A stretch of DNA of 6,694 nt from contig CABQXG010000072.1 of the NCBI GenBank assembly GCA_902468045.1, positions 1 to 6,694 of the forward strand. The letters run 5' to 3'. The stretch is from an uncultured Collinsella sp. (lineage in GTDB: Bacteria; Actinomycetota; Coriobacteriia; Coriobacteriales; Coriobacteriaceae). Positions 1-5,374 of the stretch are shown here, piece by piece; the stretch's first letter is position 1; each line of letters begins with the position of its first letter. The position numbers and the translations under genes are program-made. The notes under the pieces are model-generated. The model had not been told where the DNA came from and did no database searches. It saw nothing but the letters and a program-made list of their open reading frames with translations.

Positions 1-1360
1 TGGCATAGGCCTTGCCCTGGAAGGCATCGTTGAGCTTGGCGGCCTTCTCGGCGTTCTTGGCGGCGAGCTCCTCCTCGGAAATCTCGGCCTCCTCAGCGCA
101 CTTCTGGGCGTCATAGGCACGGAAGAAGGGGTAGTACAGAAGGAAGTCGACGACCAGGATGATGGCGAGCATCACAAAGGCGAGCGGCTGGAAGCCCAGG
201 CCCATGATGGTGCCGATGGGGCCGGGGACGGTCCAGGGCAGGGTGTACATAAAGCCGTTCATGCCCAAGAAGTCGATAAAGATCTTGAGGATCCAGATGT
301 TGGCGATCGGGGCAAAGACAAACGGAACAAAGAAGACGGGGTTGAGCACGATGGGCGCGGCGAACAGCAGCGGCTCGTTGACGGCGAAGCACACGGGGAC
401 GATAGCGGCCTTACCGACGGCGCGCATCTCTTGGGACTTGGCCAGGAAGCAGAACATAAAGACCAGGACGAGCGTGGCACCGGTGCCGCCCATGCAGACG
501 ACGAAGTACTGGGCGCCCTGCGTCAGGACGGCGGAAGCGTGCTCGCCGGCCTGGAATGCAGCCAGGTTGTCGGTCATGTTGGCAACGAGGGCGGCGGCGA
601 TGGCAGGCTCGACGATCGAGGGACCGTGGACGCCGACGAACCAGAACAGGCTCATGGCGCCGTAGATCACAGCAAGGCCGATGTAGCCGTCGGCAGCGGT
701 GAACAGGGGCTGGAACACCTGGATGACGCCCTGGGCAAAGCAGAAGCCAAAAGCAGCACGGAAGACGATGTCAAAGACCCAAAAGACGGTGATGCAGACG
801 GAGAAGGGGATGATGTCCTTAAAGGTCTGCGAGATGTTGGGCGGAACCTGATCGGGCATCTTGACGGTGATGTTGCGCTTGATAAAGAACTTGTAGATGA
901 TGCCGGTCACAAACGCAGCGATGAAGGCGGTCAGCAGGCCCTTGGAACCAAGGTAGGTGGTGTTGAAGCCGCTGGCGGCGTCCGTGGCGATCGTGTCGCT
1001 CGAAAGGAGCAGGAAGCCGATGATGGCCGCGCACATGCATGAGATAAAGTTGATCTGGTTGTTCTTGGGCAGGTCGCGGTTCTGAGCGTCGGCGAAGTGC
1101 TTGGCGGTGGTGGCGGCACAGGCGATTGCCAGGATGCCCATGGAGTAGTTGTAGCACTTCCACAGGGCGTTGTTGATGTCATCGGGCCAGTAGAAACCCC
1201 AGATGTTGGGGACCGAGGCTACGAGGCAGAAGATGGACGAGAAGATGATGATGGGGATGACGGAGATAAAACCGTCGCGGATCGCCTTGAGGTACTTGTT
1301 GCGGGCGATCGCGTTGAAAAAGGGCTGGCCCTTTTCGATAGTGGCGATGAGTTGCTCCAT
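1..1360 (-). CDS. lacE: PTS lactose/cellobiose-type permease, EIIC domain (LacE-like), 3' end outside window
   Basis: This is the membrane permease of a lactose-family phosphotransferase system, which carries the sugar across the membrane while the partner IIB/IIA proteins phosphorylate it. The 453 codons visible contain many hydrophobic segments. Family hallmarks are MPDQVPPNISQTF (about residues 168-180), the loop FVGVHGPSIVEP with His245, the NEPLLF motif with Asn328-Glu329 (the His and Glu correspond to sugar-contacting residues in this family), and GTIMGLGFQPL (383-393). After YYPFFRAYDAQK (409-420) comes an Ala/Glu/Lys-rich stretch like the linker that joins IIC to IIB in LacE proteins. 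A fused IIB domain beyond the left edge is therefore likely but not seen. The ATG at 1360 has AGGAG (1371-1367) six bases upstream. It is divergent from the LacI-type regulator gene. Whether the sugar is lactose or a beta-glucoside cannot be fixed from this domain alone; the nearby lacAB genes favour lactose/galactoside. Confidence 0.93.
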   Translation of the reverse strand, partial: MEQLIATIEKGQPFFNAIARNKYLKAIRDGFISVIPIIIFSSIFCLVASVPNIWGFYWPDDINNALWKCYNYSMGILAIACAATTAKHFADAQNRDLPKNNQINFISCMCAAIIGFLLLSSDTIATDAASGFNTTYLGSKGLLTAFIAAFVTGIIYKFFIKRNITVKMPDQVPPNISQTFKDIIPFSVCITVFWVFDIVFRAAFGFCFAQGVIQVFQPLFTAADGYIGLAVIYGAMSLFWFVGVHGPSIVEPAIAAALVANMTDNLAAFQAGEHASAVLTQGAQYFVVCMGGTGATLVLVFMFCFLAKSQEMRAVGKAAIVPVCFAVNEPLLFAAPIVLNPVFFVPFVFAPIANIWILKIFIDFLGMNGFMYTLPWTVPGPIGTIMGLGFQPLAFVMLAIILVVDFLLYYPFFRAYDAQKCAEEAEISEEELAAKNAEKAAKLNDAFQGKAYA

Positions 1361-1393
1361 GCAAAGCTCCTAAGAGTCGGTGGGTTAGCAACG

Positions 1394-1421
1394 ATGGTAG
1401 CTTTTGACGTTCGGTTGCCAA
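1394..1421 (-). promoter_or_regulatory. Candidate promoter of the PTS permease gene
   Basis: On the minus strand, TTGGCA (1421-1416) resembles a -35 box. It is followed after 16 bases by TACCAT (1399-1394), a fair -10 box. The start codon lies about 34 bases further on. The -35 box directly abuts the first operator-like site (1422-1439), so a repressor bound there would hinder polymerase. Assigned by eye only; the -10 box matches the consensus at 4 of 6 positions. Confidence 0.35.
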
Positions 1422-1439
1422 AATGTTGACGTTGCCATT
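1422..1439. promoter_or_regulatory. Putative LacI-family operator O1 (lacE-proximal)
   Basis: AATGTTGACGTTGCCATT is a pseudo-palindrome centred on a CG step (1430/1431), with outer AATG/CATT half-sites. LacI-family repressors typically bind such CpG-centred sites by inserting a leucine of the hinge helix. It sits immediately upstream of the candidate -35 box of the permease gene. The likely binder is the adjacent LacI-type regulator; this is inference from position and symmetry. Confidence 0.6.
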
Positions 1440-1541
1440 TTGCGACACAAAAAAAGACGCGAACCGGTGGTTCCTGTGCCTGCGAACCGTCGATTCTTTG
1501 TGCGTAAACGTTTGAGCCGCCCGGTGGCTCTGTGTTTGCGC

Positions 1542-1559
1542 AATGGCAACGTTAACATT
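1542..1559. promoter_or_regulatory. Putative LacI-family operator O2 (regulator-proximal)
   Basis: AATGGCAACGTTAACATT is the reverse complement of O1 except for one base. It is also a CpG-centred pseudo-palindrome: 14 of 18 positions agree with its own reverse complement, and the core AACGTT is perfect. Its centre (1550/1551) lies 120 bp from that of O1. It is about 160 bp upstream of the regulator's start, suiting autoregulation or looping with O1. Confidence 0.6.
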
Positions 1560-1717
1560 TGGGCGACAAAAGTCGTTCGGGGAAGCAGAAATGTCGGTGA
1601 ACGGTAGGTTTTGGGTGGTAAGCGTATTGCAGAGGCGGCGTTAGATATACTTGAAGGCGTTTAATATGACTGCGCAGGATGCCGTCAATGGCATCGTTGA
1701 CACGGAAAGATCGACCA

Positions 1718-2722
1718 ATGGCCGCTGTTAAAAAATCGGTTTCCGTTAAGGACGTGGCGCGTCTCGCGGGCGTCTCGGAGCAGACAGTCTCGCGTACGGT
1801 GCACGATTCACCCAGCGTGCGCCCCGAGACCAAGGAGCGGGTGCGCGCCGCCATGCGCGAGCTTGGCTATCGTCCAAACTTTGCCGGCCGGTCACTGCGT
1901 CGCGGAAAGTTTAAGACTGTCGGCGTCGCCATGTTCAATATTACCGGTACCGGCAACCTCGACCGCATGGAGGGCTTTGCCGCCGCCGCCGACAAACATG
2001 GCTATGCCATCACCCTCACTAAAGTAGATGGACATCCCTATACCCTCGAGAGCGCATCGTCGCGCATGAGCGCGCTGCCGGTGGATGGCATGGTCGTGAT
2101 CATGAATCGCATGCCGGCGGACTTTGGCACCTTCGAGCCGCTGCCCGGCATGCAAACGGTGCTCGTTACGATGCTGGAGCACCCGCTCTGTTCAACGGTC
2201 GATAACGACCAGTTCGATTGCTCGCGCCAGGTGGTCGAGTACTTGCTGGGGCGGGGGCACAAAACCGTGCACTTTATCTCGTGTCCCGAGCGCTCACTTT
2301 CGGGCATGCGGCGCGAGGAAGGCTGGCGCGAGACATTGCGCGCGCATGGAATTGAGCCGCCGCGACTCGTCCGTGGGGATTGGACGGCACAGAGCGGATA
2401 TGCTGCCGGTCAGGCTCTGGCGGAAGATCCGACCTGTACGGCCATTTATGCTTCCAACGATGCCATGGCATACGGCTGCATTCGCGGGCTCGAGTCGTGC
2501 GGAAGGCGTGTGCCCGAGGACGTGAGCGTGGTGGGTGTTGATGACAGCCTGGGCGATATCGTGCCCGACCGTCGCCTGACCACGGTGTGCTTTGACAACA
2601 AGCGCGTCGGCATGTGGGCGGTCGACAAGATTGCCGGCGCCGATGGGGGTGCGTCTGGCGTGGAGCACATGCTGATCCCCGGTGTGCTCGTAGAGGGCGA
2701 TACGGTGCGCGATTTGCGTTAG
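1718..2722 (+). CDS. LacI-family transcriptional repressor
   Basis: A 334-residue sugar-responsive repressor with the family's usual length and layout. The N-terminal helix-turn-helix is SVKDVARLAGVSEQTVSRTVHD (about residues 8-30). The hinge is YRPNFAGRSLRRGK (51-64), with Leu60 in the position of the leucine that wedges into a central CpG. The periplasmic-binding-protein-like effector domain starts at KTVGVAMFNITG (66-77). Expected ligand-pocket positions are present: Arg198/199 in GMRREEGW, Asn247-Asp248 in ASNDAMA, and Asp275-Asp276 in VGVDDS. I chose the ATG at 1718 because it puts the HTH at the usual distance and has GGAAAG eight bases upstream. An in-frame ATG at 1688 has AGGA eight bases upstream, and one at 1679 is also possible; these would add 10 or 13 residues. 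A TATACT (1646-1651) could be a -10 box, but no good -35 is seen. No terminator is evident just after the stop. It probably controls the divergent permease and itself through O1/O2. Confidence 0.93.
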   Translation: MAAVKKSVSVKDVARLAGVSEQTVSRTVHDSPSVRPETKERVRAAMRELGYRPNFAGRSLRRGKFKTVGVAMFNITGTGNLDRMEGFAAAADKHGYAITLTKVDGHPYTLESASSRMSALPVDGMVVIMNRMPADFGTFEPLPGMQTVLVTMLEHPLCSTVDNDQFDCSRQVVEYLLGRGHKTVHFISCPERSLSGMRREEGWRETLRAHGIEPPRLVRGDWTAQSGYAAGQALAEDPTCTAIYASNDAMAYGCIRGLESCGRRVPEDVSVVGVDDSLGDIVPDRRLTTVCFDNKRVGMWAVDKIAGADGGASGVEHMLIPGVLVEGDTVRDLR

Positions 2723-2751
2723 GTGCGGCCCTGTTTGGGTTGCCGCTAATT

Positions 2752-2810
2752 ATGTTCGATATTGTTCAGATTGGTTTAAAAACCGTTCACGGGCGAAAAG
2801 TGACCGTTCA
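2752..2810 (+). promoter_or_regulatory. Repeat-rich leader of lacF: TGTTC module plus 21-bp-spaced ACCGTTCA sites
   Basis: ATGTTCGA-n4-GTTCA (2752-2768) is followed by AACCGTTCA (2781-2789) and GACCGTTCA (2802-2810). The GTTCA cores start at 2764, 2785 and 2806, exactly 21 bp (two helical turns) apart, so they face the same side of the DNA. Both element types recur upstream of lacA. TATGTTCGAT resembles half-sites known for DeoR-family repressors such as GlpR; the identity of the binder is inference. No confident -35/-10 pair could be picked in the T-rich stretch 2821-2875. Confidence 0.5.
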
Positions 2811-2935
2811 TAGTTTGAAATTACGTTTTGAGCTGTTCTTTTTTGTTTGAATGTTATTGTTTCTGTCATACACAACGCAGCGCGTATGCCCGGACGCGAT
2901 GCTCTCCATTGGTTCATATGTGAAAGGAACGCAAT

Positions 2936-3274
2936 ATGGCAACCAAAGAAGAAATCTCGATGGTTGGATTCGAGATCGTCGCATACGCGGGTGACGCCCA
3001 GACCGATCTGCTTGCAGCGCTCGATGCTGCTCGCGAGGGTGACTTTGAGAAGGCCGAACAGCTGCACAAGGATGCCAGCGATGCGCTCATCGGTGCCCAC
3101 GACACGCAGACCAAACTGCTTTCGCAGGAGGCCGGCGGCGGCGAGATGGAGATGACCTTCATCATGGCTCACGCTCAGGACACTCTCATGACCACTATGA
3201 TTCTGGAGAAGCAGACCCGCTTTACCATCGATGCCTACAAGCGCATCGCCGAGCTCGAGGCCAAGCTCGCCTAA
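2936..3274 (+). CDS. lacF: PTS lactose/cellobiose-type IIA component (LacF-like)
   Basis: A 112-residue cytosolic phosphocarrier that takes phosphate from HPr and passes it to IIB of the lactose-type permease. It has the length and all-helical look of the PTS IIA lactose/cellobiose family: GFEIVAYAGDAQTDLLAAL (11-29), then a helical stretch rich in Ala/Glu, then the active-site region FIMAHAQDTLMTTM (75-88). His79 is the expected phosphorylated histidine, and Gln81 and Asp82 are the conserved neighbours. The usual second histidine of the HxQDHLM motif is Thr83 here. The ATG at 2936 follows AAAGGA (2923-2928) at a normal distance. The gene stands alone between a repeat-rich leader and an intrinsic terminator. 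Its permease partner is probably the divergent gene at the left edge, so IIA and IIC are on different transcripts. Confidence 0.92.
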   Translation: MATKEEISMVGFEIVAYAGDAQTDLLAALDAAREGDFEKAEQLHKDASDALIGAHDTQTKLLSQEAGGGEMEMTFIMAHAQDTLMTTMILEKQTRFTIDAYKRIAELEAKLA

Positions 3275-3304
3275 CGAGCCCTCACAACCAAGTCCCCTTC
3301 CAAA

Positions 3305-3335
3305 AGCTCTGCCGCTACCCGCGGCAGGGCTTTTT
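3305..3335 (+). terminator. Intrinsic terminator after lacF
   Basis: An 11-bp GC-rich stem (3305-3315 with 3321-3331, one G-T wobble) closes the loop TACCC and runs into TTTTT. It begins 30 bases after the lacF stop codon, so lacF is likely monocistronic or the end of its unit. Confidence 0.88.
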
Positions 3336-3348
3336 CTGTCCTCCTCCA

Positions 3349-3415
3349 AGTTGCGGTGAAATGGGGACTGAATAGGGGCCGGCGGGCGCAAAACAATCCC
3401 TATTCCACCGCAACT
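3349..3415. repeat. Imperfect inverted repeat, REP-like
   Basis: AGTTGCGGTG (3349-3358) and CACCGCAACT (3406-3415) are perfect reverse complements. Inside them, GAATAGGG (3370-3377) pairs with CCCTATTC (3398-3405); the left arm carries an 11-base insertion between the two blocks. The right arm is one continuous 18-base block. The structure lies in a gene-free stretch just past a terminator, as repetitive extragenic elements often do. Whether it recurs in the genome cannot be seen here. Confidence 0.5.
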
Positions 3416-3430
3416 CATCCCGAGACAGTC

Positions 3431-3460
3431 ATTGGGGACGTTCTTAAACGACTAGTCGTT
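3431..3460. repeat. Palindrome with one-sided extension, possible remnant of a longer extragenic palindrome
   Basis: AACGACTAGTCGTT (3447-3460) is a perfect 14-bp palindrome. It is preceded by ATTGGGGACGTTCTTA (3431-3446), with no mirror copy on the right, as if a longer palindrome had lost one arm. The remaining bases to 3559 show only a possible TATACT -10 box (3516-3521) with no clear -35, in front of the membrane-protein gene. Confidence 0.4.
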
Positions 3461-3559
3461 GGGGGCAGTCTTGGAGCTTCTGCACGCCCTCCCGTTCGGT
3501 TTTTCGATGGGTGGGTATACTTCCATCCGCAATGCAGGCCGGAATGAGGAGGTGTCCAA

Positions 3560-4573
3560 ATGCCGGACAACGGATTGATTCAAAAGGCAGCTGCGCACGA
3601 GATGGCTCATGGGCGTCCTGTCCAGATAACCGAGCATACGACGGTAACCGAGCTGCAGCCCAGTCTGTCCGATGTCGTGTGCGCAAACAAAAAGCTGCAG
3701 ATTGGCTTTATCGTTGCGCTCGTGGTACTGGCGCTGCTGTCGGGCTTTGTAGCTCGTCCGCATTTCGCCGATACCAAAACTTGGGACTCCACCATCGAGG
3801 TCATCGATCAAAAGAAAGGTAACGTACTGGCGCTCACGACCTCGTGCGTGGCGCTGTCTGCGGGTATTACCGCGCTGCCGGGTGATACGGGTACGCCGGT
3901 CGCCGAGCAGCTCGCGCAGCTTTCGGGTAACTTGGGCATCGTGCTTGCCGTGCTCTATCTCGAGAAATACCTGTTGACCATTTTGTGGTCGCTTGGCTTG
4001 GGCATCTTGATCCCGTTTGCGCTGGTGGTCTTCGCGATCTCACTTGGCATTCACGGGCGCTGGAGTACGAGCTCCGTCCTGCGCCGCGTGGCGACTCGCG
4101 TGCTGGTGGTCGCCATAATTGGCATGGCGTTGGTGCCTGCAAGTGTATGGGTGTCGCAAAAGGTCGATGAAACATATCGAGTGAGCATTGAAGCGGCCGA
4201 GCAAAAGGCGGCCGACGCTGCGGGTGCGGCAGATAGCGACAGCTCCAAAGCAAGCAAGAAAAAGACCGAGTCCACGGAGTCCAAGAATGTGCTTGAGCAG
4301 CTTGCCGACGGCGCCTCGGGCCTCGTCACGTCGGTGACCAGCGGTGCCAAGCAGATGACCGATGAAATTGTGCAGCAGGTGACCGATCTGATCGAAGGCG
4401 TCATCGTGATGATCGTGACCTCGTGTGTTATCCCATTGCTGGTGCTCGCAGCGTTTCTGTGGCTGGGACACACGCTGCTGGGGATCGATATTTCCGGCCC
4501 GGCGAACTATTTAACGGGCCGCTTTCTGAGCGCTCCGTCCAAGCACACCAAAAAGGGTAGGCAGGCCGAGTAG
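3560..4573 (+). CDS. Multi-pass membrane protein of unknown function
   Basis: A 337-residue protein I do not recognise. A hydrophilic N-terminus (1-45) is followed by a clear membrane segment at about 47-65. A segment of moderate hydrophobicity with the phrase ITALPGDTGTPVAEQLAQLSG lies at 89-122. A long hydrophobic stretch (124-163) probably crosses once or twice, interrupted by Glu135-Lys136. Another membrane segment is at about 180-198. Residues 200-245 are strongly charged and Ala/Ser/Lys/Glu-rich, probably a helical or flexible loop. Residues 246-280 look amphipathic, 281-307 form a final membrane segment, and the tail is basic. There is no signal-peptide cleavage pattern and no enzyme motif I can name. 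The ATG at 3560 has GAGGAGG seven bases upstream. Flanked by terminators on both sides, it appears to be its own transcription unit, so its link to lactose metabolism is only positional. Existence as a gene is well supported; function is open. Confidence 0.85.
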   Translation: MPDNGLIQKAAAHEMAHGRPVQITEHTTVTELQPSLSDVVCANKKLQIGFIVALVVLALLSGFVARPHFADTKTWDSTIEVIDQKKGNVLALTTSCVALSAGITALPGDTGTPVAEQLAQLSGNLGIVLAVLYLEKYLLTILWSLGLGILIPFALVVFAISLGIHGRWSTSSVLRRVATRVLVVAIIGMALVPASVWVSQKVDETYRVSIEAAEQKAADAAGAADSDSSKASKKKTESTESKNVLEQLADGASGLVTSVTSGAKQMTDEIVQQVTDLIEGVIVMIVTSCVIPLLVLAAFLWLGHTLLGIDISGPANYLTGRFLSAPSKHTKKGRQAE

Positions 4574-4605
4574 CTAAAACAGTTGTATTTGCTGGGGCAT
4601 ACCGC

Positions 4606-4650
4606 AAAGGGACGGCCGAGACTCGTTCTCGGCCGTCCCTTTTGTTTGTT
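4606..4650 (+). terminator. Strong intrinsic terminator after the membrane-protein gene
   Basis: A perfect 15-bp stem (4606-4620 with 4628-4642), built around GGGACGGCCGAG, closes a 7-base loop and runs into TTTTGTTTGTT. It starts 33 bases after the stop codon. The stem begins with AAA on its left side, so it may also work on the opposite strand. It separates the membrane-protein unit from the lacAB leader. Confidence 0.93.
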
Positions 4651-4683
4651 GAAGACGTGCCAGGACGAAGCTTTCACGATCCC

Positions 4684-4788
4684 AAACGGTCAACAGTCGT
4701 TCGCGAACGGTCTTTGTTCAAAAAAGAACAAAGACAAACAAATAGTTGTTGCAGTCGATGTTCGAATGTGTTCAAATAAACATGAACA
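4684..4788. promoter_or_regulatory. Repeat-rich leader of lacA: inverted and tandem GAAC/GTTC sites
   Basis: AAACGGTC (4684-4691) and GAACGGTC (4705-4712), reverse complements of GACCGTT-type sites, are 21 bp apart. A further GAAC follows at 4726, again 21 bp on. Also present are the perfect 12-bp palindrome CGTTCGCGAACG (4698-4709), a perfect 9-bp inverted repeat with an A6 loop (4711-4719 with 4726-4734), the module ATGTTCGA-n4-GTTCA (4758-4774), and TGTTCA-n8-TGAACA (4769-4788). The density of GTTC/GAAC units argues for cooperative binding of a transcription factor. The A6 hairpin lacks a U-tract, so I do not call it a terminator. This leader and the terminator before it fill the gene-free stretch 4574-4882. 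Confidence 0.55.
4749..4777 (+). promoter_or_regulatory. Candidate lacAB promoter
   Basis: TTGCAG (4749-4754) and TCAAAT (4772-4777) are spaced 17 bases apart. The pair overlaps the ATGTTCGA-n4-GTTCA module, so a factor bound there would block it. An overlapping TTGTTG (4746-4751) is an alternative -35. It would leave a leader of roughly 100 bases before lacA. Weak by sequence alone. Confidence 0.3.
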
Positions 4789-4882
4789 GTGAAGAACCGC
4801 ACATTCAGATGCCCGGACCTGATCGCGATTCAACACTTCCAAACAGAAACTACGCGCCAGCGTATCTCTCAAGGAGGATGTC

Positions 4883-5311
4883 ATGAGGGTTGTAATCGCT
4901 TCCGATGCCGACGGTATGTCGATGAAGGAGTCCATCAAGGAGATGCTTATCGCCGACGGTCACGAGGTCGTCGACTATTCCGAGACCCCTGCCGCGGACT
5001 TTGTCGATTCCGCGACCGCCGTTGCCAAGGACCTGCTGGAGCACAAGGATTCCCAGGGCTTCGCATTCGATAAGTACGGCGTCGGCTCCTATATGGCCGC
5101 CGTCAAGATCAAGGGCATGGTCGTCGCCAACATTTCCGATGAGCGTTCCGCTTACATGACCCGCGAGCACAACGGCTCGCGCATGGTCACCATGGGCCCG
5201 GGCGTTGTGGGCACCGAGGTCGCCAAGAAAATCGCCCGCGAGTTCCTGCGTGCGCAGTACGCCGGCGGCCGTCACCAGATCCGTGTCGACATGCTCAACA
5301 AGATGGCCTAA
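4883..5311 (+). CDS. lacA: Galactose-6-phosphate isomerase subunit LacA
   Basis: One of the two subunits of the heteromeric isomerase that turns D-galactose-6-phosphate into D-tagatose-6-phosphate in the cytosol. Its 142 residues equal the classical LacA length. Characteristic stretches are the N-terminal VVIASDADG (3-11), ADFVDSATAVAKDLL (38-52), KIKGMVVANISDERSAYMTREHNGSRMVTMG (75-105), and the C-terminus GGRHQIRVDMLNKMA (128-142), nearly invariant in LacA. As in other LacA proteins, the catalytic cysteine of the RpiB/LacAB fold is missing: the corresponding loop reads FAFDKYGVGS (60-69). The active-site cysteine is supplied by LacB. A strong AAGGAGG (4871-4877) lies five bases before the ATG. 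The codon use is strongly biased (AAG, GCC, CTG), fitting high expression. It is followed 63 bases later by lacB, almost certainly in the same operon. Confidence 0.96.
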   Translation: MRVVIASDADGMSMKESIKEMLIADGHEVVDYSETPAADFVDSATAVAKDLLEHKDSQGFAFDKYGVGSYMAAVKIKGMVVANISDERSAYMTREHNGSRMVTMGPGVVGTEVAKKIAREFLRAQYAGGRHQIRVDMLNKMA

Positions 5312-5374
5312 CGAGAGCCACCGAGAACTCGAACTTCTACCTCCACTTGTGAATTCAGAAGAAAGAACGTTCTG

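Larger units (their letters stand above)
1414..1567. repeat. Imperfect inverted duplication spanning the divergent lacE/lacI promoter region
   Basis: The outer arms 1414-1440 and 1541-1567 are reverse complements at 23 of 27 positions. Similarity continues inward: each arm is followed (reading toward the centre) by a TGCG/GCGC step, an ACACA, and a small hairpin. The hairpins are GAACC-GGT-GGTTC (1461-1473) on the left and GAGCC-n7-GGCTC (1514-1530) on the right. The region thus reads as two mirror copies of one control module around a centre near 1490. This is the gene-free stretch between the permease and the regulator; no convincing small gene is seen in it. Confidence 0.7.

Noticed and set aside
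431..1042. A 203-codon plus-strand open frame opposite the permease gene
   Set aside because: Asp/Gly/Glu-rich product typical of antisense reading of a GC-rich membrane-protein gene; the minus-strand LacE frame has clear family motifs.
1571..1579. AGTCGTTCG shared with 4695-4703, and GAACGGTA (1599-1606) resembling the 21-bp-array motif
   Set aside because: Single short matches without the 21-bp spacing or the 17-bp module; expected by chance at this length.
2750..3418. A 222-codon minus-strand open frame over lacF
   Set aside because: Antisense to the well-supported IIA gene and running through its terminator and leader; no recognisable motif.
3349..3460. CRISPR-like repeat region
   Set aside because: The repeats are inverted, not regularly spaced direct repeats with unique spacers.
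4711..4734. Intrinsic terminator
   Set aside because: The stem is AT-rich and followed by CAAACAAAT instead of a T-run.
4583..4792. A 69-codon plus-strand open frame after the membrane-protein gene
   Set aside because: It reads through the strong terminator and the operator array, has no ribosome site, and its composition follows those DNA structures.
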